From positions 1-64,000 of IMG/VR virus record IMGVR_UViG_3300009008_000024: a stretch of 64,000 bases of DNA. The stretch is one strand, 5' to 3'. Below are positions 18,285 through 27,789 of this stretch, piece after piece. Origin of the DNA: a virus. The notes under the pieces are model-generated. The model was given only the letters and a program-made list of their open reading frames with translations, did no database searches and was not told where the DNA came from. The number at the start of each line of letters is the position of its first letter. Position 1 is the stretch's first letter. The position numbers and the translations under genes were made by a program.

Positions 18285-19121
18285 ATGGCAGATAAAGAAA
18301 CTATCATTAATTTGCAACCATCGAATTTAGAAAACATTGATTTGGCAATGTTTAACTGGATTAATGAAAAATTAAATATTTTTTCGAATTCGAATAGGGG
18401 GTGGGAAAAGGTACCAGTTCTTTGGACCTCTGCCGAGCGTGCATTTCAATCTAAGAGGGATAAGAGTTTGCGCGATAAGGAGGGCGCCCTTATACTTCCA
18501 CTCATAACCGTGGAAAGAATTTCAGTGGAAAAAGATTTGTCCTTCAAGGGATCACTTCAGTCCAATATTTTTCCCATCAATGACGCGAAAGGGGGTTCGG
18601 TTGATTTGGATCGCGTCATCAATCAGACTAAGACAAAGAATTTTCAAAACGCGGACGCAAAAAGAAATTATGGTCAGATAAATTTCAAAGTCGCAAAAAA
18701 GAATAATAGAGTTGTTTACACTTATCGCTCTATTCCGATGCCTGTATATGTGACAGTGATGTATAAGATTATGTTGCGCGCCGAATATCAACAACAGATA
18801 AATGAGTTGTCTCAACCTTTCATGGTTGCAACCGGAGGCATTAACGCCTTTATAATGAGGGAAGCGGGACATCGGTATGAAGGATTTATGCAGAAATCAT
18901 ATGGTCAAGATGATAGTGTGGCGAACATGGAAGAAGAAGAGCGCATGTATCAAACGTCTGTTGAGATAAAAGTTTTAGGGTATCTTATAGGCGGAGCAGA
19001 TAATCAGAAAACGCCACAGATTGTTGAAAGGGAAAATGCCGTTGAAGTGAAACTCCCCAGAGAGCGCGTTATTGTTGGGGACACGCCCCCATGGGCAAAC
19101 GGAAAGTATCTTCCCCTCTAA
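18285..19121 (+). CDS. tail-sheath terminator / tail-completion protein, T4 gp15-like
   Basis: 278 residues (T4 gp15 has 272). The N-terminal half carries the family hallmark GWEKVPVLWTSAERAFQ followed by LPLITVERIS. In T4, gp15 caps the last sheath and tube rings and connects the tail to the neck. Strong ribosome-binding site (AAGGAGGAGG). Followed by a 112-nt gap holding an AACTATTTAC element before the sheath gene. Confidence 0.8.
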   Translation: MADKETIINLQPSNLENIDLAMFNWINEKLNIFSNSNRGWEKVPVLWTSAERAFQSKRDKSLRDKEGALILPLITVERISVEKDLSFKGSLQSNIFPINDAKGGSVDLDRVINQTKTKNFQNADAKRNYGQINFKVAKKNNRVVYTYRSIPMPVYVTVMYKIMLRAEYQQQINELSQPFMVATGGINAFIMREAGHRYEGFMQKSYGQDDSVANMEEEERMYQTSVEIKVLGYLIGGADNQKTPQIVERENAVEVKLPRERVIVGDTPPWANGKYLPL

Positions 19122-19160
19122 AATTCTCTATAGAATAAAACAGCATTTGCAATTTTTTAA

Positions 19161-19170
19161 AACTATTTAC
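19161..19170 (+). promoter_or_regulatory. putative late promoter element AACTATTTAC
   Basis: Nine of ten bases match AACTANTTAT (last base C). It lies in the 112-nt gap before the sheath gene, 63 nt from its ATG. The rest of the gap is A/T-rich with a weak T6 run and no convincing terminator. Confidence 0.45.
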
Positions 19171-19233
19171 AAGAAGGAAAAACTAAGTTACGATTTAAGA
19201 TAATTAGGATTTTAATAAGGAGAGCACCGCACT

Positions 19234-22101
19234 ATGTCAGTTAATAAATTTAAGTTTGTGTCCCCTGGAGTATTCGTCTCGGAGATAGACAATTCACAAT
19301 TGCCCGCGCTCCCCAGAGGGGTGGGACCAGTAATTATAGGGAGATCCATCAAGGGTCCTTCCATGCGTCCGGTTCAAATAGACTCCTTTTCTGAATTTGT
19401 TGAGACTTTCGGAGACCCTATTTATGGCGGCGGGGCATCAGACGTATGGCGTGTGGGACCGAATGTTTCAGCGCCATCTTATGCCACTTATGCAGCACAA
19501 GCTTATTTGAGAAACCAGAGTCCTCTAGTTTTCGTGAGATTGGCAGGCATCCAGGATTCAGAAGCTTCGACCAAGGCAGGCAAAGCAGGTTGGGAAGTAT
19601 CCGGATTCAATCAAACCGCAGCAACTATGGCAGCAGGTCTCGGAGGCGGCGCATTTGGGTTGTTTCTGGGGAATAGTGGATCAACTGGGCATTTTACTGG
19701 CACTCTTGCTGCAATCTTCTACGCTAGAACTGGTTCAGTCAGTCTAACAGGATCACTCCTAGATGGCACGACCGCCGAAGGAACGTGCGGGTTGTTTACA
19801 TCTTCCGTAAAAGACCAATTTACCGCAGTCGTCAAGGACGGCGACGGCGTTGTGTCCGACAAAGTAGTTTTTAATTTTGATGAAAATAGCAAACTGTTTA
19901 TTAGAAATGTTTTCAACACTAACCCGGCGCTCTGCAACAATGATACAAAGGTCAACGTAGCAGGTACCTCGAAGACATACTTTCTTGGGGAATCTTTCGA
20001 GAGGAGCGTGACGGATCTTTCTGGCGCCACTTCTGACGGGATCGGAGGGCAGGCAATCATATTGGGACTCCAATCTGGCAGTGTGGATCAGCATATCCAA
20101 CATACGCAACTTCAAGATTCTTTTACGGGATGGTTTTTCTCTCAGGACTTGGGGGATTCATCTGCATATGATGCCCTGAATATGCCAAAACTTTTTAGGT
20201 TTGTTGGTCTAGGTGGCGGAGAGTGGCAGCAGAATAATTTGAAGATTTCTATTACCAGCATCACTCCGTCAAACAACGTTGCCAATCCCTTTGGTTATTT
20301 TACCGTGGAGGTACGACAACTTGGAGATAGTGACAATAACAGAAAGCCAGTAGAAACTTTTAGTGACGTGAACTTGAATCCAAATTCGCCCAATTATATT
20401 GCGCGCCGAATAGGAGATTCATATACAGAGTGGGACGATGGAGATAAGAGATATCTCAGTTATGGGGATTATGTTAATCAGTCTCGATATATTCGGGTTG
20501 AAGTGGACTCGTCTGTGCGTGATGCTACCATGGATTCTAAACTTTTGCCATTTGGAGTATATGGTCCAACTAGGTGGAAGGGATTTACTGCTATTTCAGG
20601 CGGCGCTGGACCAGGAACGTTATCATCCACGGACGGCGTTGATTCGGGTGTGGCATACGTGATAGGAAATGACGAAGTGCCAGATAGTTTGTCTACCGCT
20701 GGAACATTTATGAACGTTGGCGCTAGCGATGTGACTGCATCGTTTGAGTTCCCAAGTGTTCCTACTAGGTTGCTTAGTAACGAAGGCATTATCACAAATC
20801 AAAAAGAAGCTTTCTTTGGCGCAACTGCCAACAAGAAATCTAGCAATCGAATTGAACCTAGCGTGAGAGACATGCTTCGAAGGAAGCCTCTAAATACAGG
20901 CGTCTTTTCAACCATTCCAGATTCACTAGAATATGCTTGGGTATTTTCTCTCGATGACTTGACAACTGGATCGACCTCTAATGGTGCAAATGCTGCATGG
21001 GTACCTGGTTCGCGCAGGACAGGTGATTCTTTCACCGCCTCTGGTTCATATCAGAGTGTGTTGACTACCTATGGATTCAACAGTTTCACCACTGTCATGA
21101 GTGAGGGGTTTGAGGGTATAAATATTCTGGAGAAAGAACCTTTCCGAAACTCCGCCATGAACGGCGTTGATGTGATTAGTAGTTACGAATATGCAACTCT
21201 AGACCGCGCCATTGATGCGGTAGCAGATGCTGATGTGGTGGAATGCAATATGATGAGCATTCCGGGTCTAACGAATACGAACCTTACGAGCAAATTGCTT
21301 GATGTGTGCGAAGCACGCGCCGATTCACTGGCGGTCATCGATTTGCCGGGTGAGTATACTCCACCAGGCGAGGATGCATCAGAGAGCGCTACAGGGCGCC
21401 TAGGCAGTGTGCAAGATACGATTGATCAACTGGAGCAAAGGAACTTGAATAACAGTTATGGGTGCACTTACTACCCATGGGTTCAGGTGACGGACACTGT
21501 TACAACGGGAGGATCCTTATGGGTACCCCCAAGTGTTGTGGCGCTTGGTACCTTGGCGAGCAGTCAGGCATCGAGCGAATTGTGGTTCGCCCCTGCCGGG
21601 TTTACTCGCGGAGGATTGACTGAAGGAAGTGCAGGTCTTCCGGTTACTAATGTTCGCGCCAGACTCAACTCTCAAGAGAGGGACGATTTGTATAACGCAA
21701 ACATCAATCCGATTGCACAATTCCCAGCGGAAGGTATAGTGATTTTTGGGCAAAAGACCCTTCAAGTTACGCGCTCTGCTCTGGATAGAATAAATGTGCG
21801 TCGTTTGATGATTTATGTGAAGCGTGAAATTTCTAGAATTTCTGCTACACTGTTGTTCGAGCAGAATGTCAATGCTACGTGGAATAGGTTCTTGGGTCAG
21901 GTCAATCCTTTCCTAGGAAGCATCCAGACGAGATTGGGGTTGACTGACTATAAGGTGGTGCTAGACCAGACCACCACAACGCCGGATCTCGTTGATAGGA
22001 ACATCTTATATGCTAAGATTTTCTTGAAACCTGCACGTGCAATTGAATTTATTGCCCTTGACTTTGTTATTACTAAGACGGGCGCAGGATTTGAGGACTA
22101 A
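19234..22101 (+). CDS. contractile tail sheath protein, T4 gp18-like
   Basis: 955 residues, much longer than T4 gp18 (659). The N terminus (VSPGVFVSEIDNSQLPALPRGVGP) and C terminus (RRLMIYVKREISRISATLLFEQN, then VNPFLGSIQTRLGLTDYKVV) are classic sheath features. The extra length lies mainly in an insert at about residues 130-480 with TGSVSLTG-type Gly/Ser/Thr-rich stretches like those in the fibres and capsid, probably surface-exposed decoration. Start has GGAGAG upstream. Next gene is the tube, as in T4 (18-19). Confidence 0.9.
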   Translation: MSVNKFKFVSPGVFVSEIDNSQLPALPRGVGPVIIGRSIKGPSMRPVQIDSFSEFVETFGDPIYGGGASDVWRVGPNVSAPSYATYAAQAYLRNQSPLVFVRLAGIQDSEASTKAGKAGWEVSGFNQTAATMAAGLGGGAFGLFLGNSGSTGHFTGTLAAIFYARTGSVSLTGSLLDGTTAEGTCGLFTSSVKDQFTAVVKDGDGVVSDKVVFNFDENSKLFIRNVFNTNPALCNNDTKVNVAGTSKTYFLGESFERSVTDLSGATSDGIGGQAIILGLQSGSVDQHIQHTQLQDSFTGWFFSQDLGDSSAYDALNMPKLFRFVGLGGGEWQQNNLKISITSITPSNNVANPFGYFTVEVRQLGDSDNNRKPVETFSDVNLNPNSPNYIARRIGDSYTEWDDGDKRYLSYGDYVNQSRYIRVEVDSSVRDATMDSKLLPFGVYGPTRWKGFTAISGGAGPGTLSSTDGVDSGVAYVIGNDEVPDSLSTAGTFMNVGASDVTASFEFPSVPTRLLSNEGIITNQKEAFFGATANKKSSNRIEPSVRDMLRRKPLNTGVFSTIPDSLEYAWVFSLDDLTTGSTSNGANAAWVPGSRRTGDSFTASGSYQSVLTTYGFNSFTTVMSEGFEGINILEKEPFRNSAMNGVDVISSYEYATLDRAIDAVADADVVECNMMSIPGLTNTNLTSKLLDVCEARADSLAVIDLPGEYTPPGEDASESATGRLGSVQDTIDQLEQRNLNNSYGCTYYPWVQVTDTVTTGGSLWVPPSVVALGTLASSQASSELWFAPAGFTRGGLTEGSAGLPVTNVRARLNSQERDDLYNANINPIAQFPAEGIVIFGQKTLQVTRSALDRINVRRLMIYVKREISRISATLLFEQNVNATWNRFLGQVNPFLGSIQTRLGLTDYKVVLDQTTTTPDLVDRNILYAKIFLKPARAIEFIALDFVITKTGAGFED

Positions 22102-22115
22102 AAAATAAAAGTATT

Positions 22116-22125
22116 TACTAATTAT
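22116..22125 (+). promoter_or_regulatory. putative late promoter element TACTAATTAT
   Basis: Nine of ten match to AACTANTTAT, in the 59-nt gap between sheath and tube genes, 35 nt before the tube ATG. Confidence 0.5.
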
Positions 22126-22160
22126 AGTATAACGCTGGAGCAAAGAGGAGAAATTAAAGC

Positions 22161-22709
22161 ATGCCATTTTGGAAAGACGCACAGGTAGCAGATCCCAAGA
22201 GATCATTTAGATGGGTACTCCAATTGGGAGTCGCCGGATTGTCGGAGAATATTTCTTATATTTGTAAGAAGGTTAGTAAACCTCAGATGAATATTGCCGA
22301 AGCAGAGCATAAGTTTCTTAATCATACGTTCTACTATCCTGGCAGCGTGACTTATGAAAAGATCACAGTTGACTTGGTTGACCCAGCGAATCCTCATTCT
22401 ACCGAACAATTGTTCAAACTAATACAGGACTCTGGTTATCAGTTGCCTTCAACTATTACGGATTCTGTGGGCGCCGATACTACTATGGCGAGCACAAACA
22501 GCAAGAGGCTTAGTACTAGTGCCATGAATAACGCTGTCATTGTCATGTTAGATGGCGATGGCAATACCATCGAGCGCACTATACTTAAAAATCCATGGAT
22601 TTCCATGGTCAATTTTGGTGGTGACTTGGATTACGAGACTGAAGATCTGATGACTATCAGTCTGGAAATTAGGTTTGATTGGTTTGAATTAGAAACATTC
22701 AATCCCTAA
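22161..22709 (+). CDS. tail tube protein, T4 gp19-like
   Basis: 182 residues (T4 gp19 has 163). It begins PFWKDAQVADPKRSFRWVLQ, a pattern typical of gp19 proteins, and has KNPWISMVNFGGDLDYETED near the end, also conserved. It follows the sheath gene and has its own late-type element and GAGGAG ribosome-binding site, consistent with a very abundant protein that polymerises into the inner tube. Confidence 0.85.
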   Translation: MPFWKDAQVADPKRSFRWVLQLGVAGLSENISYICKKVSKPQMNIAEAEHKFLNHTFYYPGSVTYEKITVDLVDPANPHSTEQLFKLIQDSGYQLPSTITDSVGADTTMASTNSKRLSTSAMNNAVIVMLDGDGNTIERTILKNPWISMVNFGGDLDYETEDLMTISLEIRFDWFELETFNP

Positions 22710-22753
22710 TCCTCGATATTCCACTACTACAGAGAAGATAAAGAGAGGTTTTA

Positions 22754-23656
22754 ATGACAAGAAGAAATAACGAGAGTCGTCTCGGGATGCCCGCTCCAGG
22801 AGCGAAGCAACCCGAAGCAGACGTTCCGCCTGTAATTAATATGGCACAAGATTCCCCTAACCAACTATCGTATGTTGTTCCCACTGAACTGGTCGATCTA
22901 CCATCTAAAGGAAAGTTCTATCCAGAGGACAGTTCTCTTCATGGAGTATCGGAAATAGAGATGAAAGAGATGACGGCGAAGGAAGAGGATATTCTTACGA
23001 CAGAATCATACCTCAAGAAAGGCGTCCTTTTCGATAGACTTCTTCGAAGTTTGATTGTTGACAAATCTATTAAGACGGAGGAGTTGCTCGTGGGAGATAG
23101 GAACGCACTGCTAGTTGCCGCTAGAATTAGTGCCTATGGTCCCATTTATGAGACAGAAGTGACATGTCCTTTGTGTGATTTTGCACATAAGGATTATGGA
23201 TTTGACTTGGGATTGTGCCCGCCTCACGAACCCATAGATCTTGACAGTGACGAGGGCAAAGATTTATACAGTGGTGTAGAATACGGTGGCGGATCTAATT
23301 ATCTCGTAACTTTACCTAAATCGCGTGCAGTTATCGAGGTGAGATTGCTGAATGGCAAAGATGAATCTAATATAACCCGTTCCGCAGAGATGAGAAGGAA
23401 AAAGAAACTTCCGGAAAATGCTCTAACAGAGCACTTTAAGAGGGTGACCGTCTCTGTTAATGGCGTCACTGATTCTTTTGAGATTGACAATTTTATTAGG
23501 GGTATGCCAGCATCTGATTCGAGGCACTTGCGCAAGATATTCAAGAAGTTGACGCCTAATATTAATTTAACACAGGAGTTCGTCTGTGAAGATTGTGGAT
23601 ACGAACAGGACTTGGAGGTGCCCATCTCCCCTCGGTTTTTTTGGCCTGACTCCTAA
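22754..23656 (+). CDS. T4 gp26-like baseplate/tail-assembly protein with split zinc-ribbon cysteines
   Basis: 300 residues. The N-terminal pattern LPSKGKFYPED...IEMKEMTAKEEDIL...LLKKGV matches T4-type baseplate-hub proteins annotated as gp26 (T4_baseplate family). Two CxxC pairs (CPLC near residue 137, CEDC near 278) could form one zinc ribbon. It lies between the tube and tape-measure genes, exactly where tailed phages encode tail-assembly chaperones. The frame ends FFWPDS on a run of seven T (23636-23642), and an overlapping +1 frame continues for 58 codons, so a frameshifted 354-residue product is plausible. Alternative: a plain gp26 homologue followed by a separately translated small protein. 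Confidence 0.65.
   Translation: MTRRNNESRLGMPAPGAKQPEADVPPVINMAQDSPNQLSYVVPTELVDLPSKGKFYPEDSSLHGVSEIEMKEMTAKEEDILTTESYLKKGVLFDRLLRSLIVDKSIKTEELLVGDRNALLVAARISAYGPIYETEVTCPLCDFAHKDYGFDLGLCPPHEPIDLDSDEGKDLYSGVEYGGGSNYLVTLPKSRAVIEVRLLNGKDESNITRSAEMRRKKKLPENALTEHFKRVTVSVNGVTDSFEIDNFIRGMPASDSRHLRKIFKKLTPNINLTQEFVCEDCGYEQDLEVPISPRFFWPDS
23636..23642 (+). promoter_or_regulatory. candidate +1 programmed frameshift site (T7 run)
   Basis: In the zero frame the run is read TTT TTT TGG. Slippage forward by one T gives TTT TTT GGC and joins the following 58-codon open frame. A T7 run in coding DNA close to the end of a gene in the tail-chaperone position is suggestive; no downstream pseudoknot was identified. 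Confidence 0.4.
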
Positions 23657-23660
23657 ATAT

Positions 23661-23819
23661 ATGGAGCAAGTATATGAGCAGTTTCACTCTCTCAAGTATT
23701 ATGGTGGGTGGAGTTTGTTCGAAGCATACAACCTTCCGGTTCAACTGAGGGTTTGGTTTGCCAAGAGACTGGTCGAGCAGATGGAGATGGAGGCAGAAGC
23801 CTCCAAGGGTAGGAAGTAA
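23661..23819 (+). CDS. small tail protein read by +1 frameshift or by reinitiation
   Basis: Open in the +1 frame relative to the preceding gene. From ATG 23661 it gives 52 residues (MEQVYEQFHSLKYYGGWSLF...), rich in aromatic and charged residues, ending in a helix with MEMEAEASKGRK. There is no Shine-Dalgarno in front of this ATG, and it sits 4 nt after the previous TAA, so it is made either by reinitiation or as the C-terminal extension of a frameshift product joined at 23636-23642. It ends directly at a strong terminator. Confidence 0.6.
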   Translation: MEQVYEQFHSLKYYGGWSLFEAYNLPVQLRVWFAKRLVEQMEMEAEASKGRK

Positions 23820-23849
23820 TAAAAGAGCACCATCGGTGCTCTTTTATTT
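23819..23849 (+). terminator. rho-independent terminator
   Basis: Near-perfect hairpin: AAAAGAGCACC pairs with GGTGCTCTTTT around a 3-nt loop (11 bp, extendable by flanking A-T pairs), with T-rich sequence after it. It separates the tube/gp26 unit from the tape-measure unit. Confidence 0.9.
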
Positions 23850-23858
23850 TGATATGTA

Positions 23859-23868
23859 TACTAATTAT
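23859..23868 (+). promoter_or_regulatory. putative late promoter element TACTAATTAT
   Basis: Nine of ten match to AACTANTTAT directly after the terminator and 19 nt before the next ATG, so transcription would resume for the tape-measure/baseplate block. Confidence 0.5.
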
Positions 23869-23887
23869 TGGTAGCGGAGGAGTTTCA

Positions 23888-24232
23888 ATGGTTGAAAATG
23901 AGAAAGATCTTAGTCAGGTGGTGATTGACTTTTCAAAGGCACGAGATCAGGAAGGGAAATTGGATGAAGGGTGGTGGCTTATGTTCGGCGGACTACTGCG
24001 ATGGATCATGCCGTCCCTTTATAAGGGTTCTTTGTTGCCCCTGAAAGTAAAGGGAAGCGAAGCAGAGATAAAGAGTTTCGCAAATGTACTATCGAACGAG
24101 AAGAGGTACCTTACTTCTTGGAAAGAGAACGGATTAGATAGTCCATCAACATATAAAAATAAAACTTTGCTAGACAAGGCAGTTGAGAAATTTCAAAGAA
24201 CGACGGGACTAAAATGGCCCTTCAAAGGGTAA
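23888..24232 (+). CDS. unknown small protein before the tape measure
   Basis: 114 residues from ATG 23888 with GCGGAGGAG upstream. One hydrophobic segment (WWLMFGGLLRWIMPSLY, about residues 28-44) could be amphipathic or membrane-associated; the rest is charged and helical. Not recognised as a known family. Position between terminator/promoter and tape measure suggests a tail-assembly accessory protein. Confidence 0.6.
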   Translation: MVENEKDLSQVVIDFSKARDQEGKLDEGWWLMFGGLLRWIMPSLYKGSLLPLKVKGSEAEIKSFANVLSNEKRYLTSWKENGLDSPSTYKNKTLLDKAVEKFQRTTGLKWPFKG

Positions 24233-24245
24233 TGTGGAATAAGTA

Positions 24246-26648
24246 ATGGCAGATTTTGACAATGAAAGATCCAGGCTACTGTCGCAGATTGAAGATCTGA
24301 AGAGTCAAATAAAAGAGATTCAGGGCGATGGCAGATTAGATGAAGCGAAACAAGAGAACGAACTTCTAAGGGAACAACTGAAACTTAGGCAACGACTTAT
24401 TGATCTAGAGGTTGAGCGCTTCAAGGAATTGAAGAAATCTGGTGTGATCGACCAACAAGCATTTGATCAGAGCATCGAAGCCGCACGTAACCAGGAGGCA
24501 TCGTATGCCAAACAGCAAGCAGCAATTGATAAACGAAGCAGGTCTATTGGTCGTGAAGCAAAAAGTCTAGAGACAACCGACGCCTTGGTGGATAGCATAG
24601 GGACAAAATTTGGATTATCCACCAGCAAGGCTGGTGGCATGTCGAAGCAAATTTTTAATGCATGGAAAGGCATGGTAAAACTTGATGGTTTTACGAAGGG
24701 TACTGCGAAGTTGTTTCGAAACTTGGCTGATAGTGTCTTGTCCGCAGTGCACCCGATGAATATTTTAGAGTCTCTCGCTAGCGCCATATGGAAAGAGTCA
24801 ATTGAATATTTTTTCAGGATAGATGAAGCAATATCGAAGATGAATGCTACTATCGCGGACGGCGGAAAGACTGCCCGCGCCGCAGGCAAAGCAGTTAGGT
24901 TCGGAATGGGCGTGGATATTGAGCAGGCAACTGCCGCCGCAGGCGGATTGGCGAGTTCTTTTACTGCATTTACCTCTATGAATGAAAAAGCTAAGACATC
25001 GCTCATAGGTATGTCCGCGGAACTAGAAAGAGTGGGTCTCGGCGCAGGCGAAAGCGGAAAGGGAATGAACTTTCTGACTAGATCGATGGGGATGACAGCG
25101 AAGAAGGGAGTTAAGGTGTGGAAGGGGTTAGCAGCATCCGCCTCCGCCTTCGGTAAGACAGTGCCAGAGATGTCGAGCGACTTTATGTCTGCCTCTAAAG
25201 TCTTGATGGCGCATGGTCCGAAAATGATATCTGTCTTTAAAGATTTGGAAGCAACTGCCATGGCAAGTGGTCTGGCGCTGGACACCCTTTTGAGTGTAGC
25301 AGGAAAGTTTGATACGTTCGATAGTGCAGCAGGCGCAGTTGGCAACCTAAACGCCCTGTTAGGAGGCGACTATTTGAATACTCTCGAAATGATGAACATG
25401 ACAGAGAACGAGAGGATAAGTGCCCTCAAGGGATCCCTTGAAATGGCAGGCAAGAATTTCGATCAAATGGAAAGGTTTGAGAGGAAGGCGATTGCGGAAC
25501 AGATGGGAATGGACGAGGCGCAATTGGCGCAAATGATGAACGCATCAGGAAAAGAAGCGCGCAAGGCACGCCGTGAAGCTAAGAAGAGGGAGAAGGATCA
25601 GAAAGCATACAATAGGATGGTCAAGTCAACGGTATCTATCACTGAAAAACTAAGAATGCTCTTTACTTCCATCTTCGCCCATACCGGACTTATGCAGATG
25701 TTTAGTAAAGCTTTCGGAGAACTCTTCAAACAATTGAGACCAGGCGCTCCTCTTGGCAAGGGCATCCGAGAGTTGACTGGATTTATAGGGGACTTGATGG
25801 CGGCGGGAATAGCAATAGGAATAAGGTGGTTTAAGAAACTTATCGGTACCGGCGGAGAGTTGACGCTGAAGATCAAAGAATGGAAAGGGAACCTAAAAGA
25901 ATTCTGGAAAGCATTCAAGAAGGGCGGTCCAGAAGCAGACGCAGCAATGGAGAAACTAAAGGGGCAAATAAAGGATACTATTCTAGAATTTACAGGAATG
26001 AAAGATGTCTTCACGGGTGAGACTGCACAAGAAAACTTCAAACTAGGGGTCAAAAAATTTGTTAAATACATAAAAGGTCCAACCTTTACTCCCGTTAGAA
26101 AGGCCATTGCCGATTTAATCATAAAACCAATTGGTCAGGCGATGTCGAACATCGGACAACACATGGCGAATCAGGACAACACATTCGGCAATATTATGAC
26201 ACGGCAGTTAGGTAACGCACTCAAGAGTGCCGGCGACGCCGCCCAAATGGAGGGCAAGAATTTTGCCAAGACGATGGACGATGGTCTCGTCGGATCGACC
26301 AAAGATGCCATCAACAAATTAGAAAGCCCCGATGTATTAAATACTGGTTCCCCTTCGAAAACATTCATAAAACTCGGAAAATCAATTAATGACGGATTCA
26401 AGATAGGGTTGAAACCAGGATCTTTTATAAAGATGTTCGACGAGTTGATAGAGTCTACTGATAGTTGGGCAGAGTCGCTCAAGGAAGTGGCAGACCAAGT
26501 TGGAGATATTGCATTTGCAACTTCTGGACAAGGTGGCAAAGGCGGAATTTCTTCCAGGGTTGTACTGGAATTAGACGGAAAAGTTTTAGCAGAATATGTA
26601 ATAGATACAGTTAACAAGAGAGCAAGGAGACTTGCCATCCCAGGATAG
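24246..26648 (+). CDS. tail tape-measure protein
   Basis: 800 residues. It opens with a long coiled coil (about residues 1-100: heptad-like Leu/Ile with Glu/Lys), then a long Ala/Gly/Met-rich helical region (about 130-560), lysine-rich segments, and a C-terminal region with a SPSKTFIKLGKSINDGFKIG motif found near the end of many tape-measure proteins. Size, helical content and location between tube/chaperone and baseplate genes fit. Family role: sets tail length and passes into the host envelope with the DNA. The weak ribosome-binding site may rely on coupling to the gene 13 nt upstream. Confidence 0.75.
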   Translation: MADFDNERSRLLSQIEDLKSQIKEIQGDGRLDEAKQENELLREQLKLRQRLIDLEVERFKELKKSGVIDQQAFDQSIEAARNQEASYAKQQAAIDKRSRSIGREAKSLETTDALVDSIGTKFGLSTSKAGGMSKQIFNAWKGMVKLDGFTKGTAKLFRNLADSVLSAVHPMNILESLASAIWKESIEYFFRIDEAISKMNATIADGGKTARAAGKAVRFGMGVDIEQATAAAGGLASSFTAFTSMNEKAKTSLIGMSAELERVGLGAGESGKGMNFLTRSMGMTAKKGVKVWKGLAASASAFGKTVPEMSSDFMSASKVLMAHGPKMISVFKDLEATAMASGLALDTLLSVAGKFDTFDSAAGAVGNLNALLGGDYLNTLEMMNMTENERISALKGSLEMAGKNFDQMERFERKAIAEQMGMDEAQLAQMMNASGKEARKARREAKKREKDQKAYNRMVKSTVSITEKLRMLFTSIFAHTGLMQMFSKAFGELFKQLRPGAPLGKGIRELTGFIGDLMAAGIAIGIRWFKKLIGTGGELTLKIKEWKGNLKEFWKAFKKGGPEADAAMEKLKGQIKDTILEFTGMKDVFTGETAQENFKLGVKKFVKYIKGPTFTPVRKAIADLIIKPIGQAMSNIGQHMANQDNTFGNIMTRQLGNALKSAGDAAQMEGKNFAKTMDDGLVGSTKDAINKLESPDVLNTGSPSKTFIKLGKSINDGFKIGLKPGSFIKMFDELIESTDSWAESLKEVADQVGDIAFATSGQGGKGGISSRVVLELDGKVLAEYVIDTVNKRARRLAIPG

Positions 26649-26673
26649 GATGGGTAAGTAGGAGGAACTAGAC

Positions 26674-27786
26674 ATGGCAGGAAGCATCCAGTTAGACAGT
26701 AGCGATCTTCGAGTGGCAGATTTGGGTACAAGTACTGCTGAGGGCGAAAAGATTGAATATGAGACCAGAGAGACCTCGAAGAAGGGCGATGCAGGTCTTG
26801 TGCACGGCACCGGAGATGTCTTCAATGTCAGCAGTACCCCAGTCAGTCCCCCGAATGGACCCTATGGTAGTTACAATAGTGCAACAGACAATCTGGCAAA
26901 CAAGAAGCGGCAGTTTATCGAAATTTTGCATGTTCCAACTCAGTTAAATGTTTTCTTTAAATCTTTCGTTAATACTTTTCAGGATAGTTATAATACGGAA
27001 TACAACAAGGAATCTGTTTTTGGTAGGATGGACCCGATTGCCACATTCAAGAGAACTGGGCGCGTAATAACGCTGGCATGGTCCGTACCATCCTCTGGTC
27101 TTGAAGAAGCGAAAGAGAATCTGGCAAAGATGAATAGATTAGTTCAATTTCTATATCCAGTTTATGATACTCCGACCAACGGCGCCGGCGGAGCAACAAC
27201 TATGCGCTCTGGTCCCATTTTCAAGATTAAGATGGGCAACCTAATTATGAAGCCGGGTCATGACTCAATTGATGCACCCGCCGCCGATGCGGGACTACCC
27301 GGGATCATAGAGGGGTTTAGTTATGCGCCGAAACTAGAGCATGGTGTCTTCGATCCAGGAGTCGTTACTGGAGATGGATCGCAAGTAACGCGCGCCACCA
27401 ACAACTACAAAAGTTGGAGCAGTACCGATCCAACAAGAAGTGGCAACGTCTCTTATGATGGTTCTCTCTATCCCAAAGTGGTTGAAGCACAGATAACGTT
27501 TACGGTCCTACATGACACTCCCTTGGGTTGGGAAATGGACGGGTCGAACAATCCCAAACTTCGGAACGCAAGAGATGCTGGTGACAAGGCAACGAGATTT
27601 CCATATGGCGGAGATAATGCTCCGTTCGATCCTATAACCGGCAAACGAGTGGCGCCATATGTAGAGCAGGCTGATTGGAAATCTTACTTAGACTTGCAAA
27701 AGGATCTTATTCTCCGCCGCGTCGAGGTTCGTGCGAATAAACTTCTTCAACCCGCCAAAGATGTGAAGCAATTTTTTGGAGGATAG
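26674..27786 (+). CDS. baseplate tube-cap / tube-initiator protein, T4 gp48-like
   Basis: 370 residues. The segment FFKSFVNTFQDSYNTEYN followed by KESVFGRMDPIATFKRTGR and LAWSVPS resembles the conserved core of gp48-type proteins in T4-like marine phages; PGIIEGFSYAPKLEHGVFD and TFTVLHDTPLGWEMD are also typical. In T4, gp48 caps the hub and starts tube polymerisation. Strong ribosome-binding site (TAGGAGGAA). Neighbours are tape measure and gp53-like wedge. Confidence 0.65.
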   Translation: MAGSIQLDSSDLRVADLGTSTAEGEKIEYETRETSKKGDAGLVHGTGDVFNVSSTPVSPPNGPYGSYNSATDNLANKKRQFIEILHVPTQLNVFFKSFVNTFQDSYNTEYNKESVFGRMDPIATFKRTGRVITLAWSVPSSGLEEAKENLAKMNRLVQFLYPVYDTPTNGAGGATTMRSGPIFKIKMGNLIMKPGHDSIDAPAADAGLPGIIEGFSYAPKLEHGVFDPGVVTGDGSQVTRATNNYKSWSSTDPTRSGNVSYDGSLYPKVVEAQITFTVLHDTPLGWEMDGSNNPKLRNARDAGDKATRFPYGGDNAPFDPITGKRVAPYVEQADWKSYLDLQKDLILRRVEVRANKLLQPAKDVKQFFGG

Positions 27787-27789
27787 TCT

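Noticed and set aside
24467-25345. Long minus-strand open frame (292 codons) inside the tape-measure gene
   Set aside because: Shadow of a real gene; no ribosome-binding site, odd composition, and no other minus-strand genes in the window.
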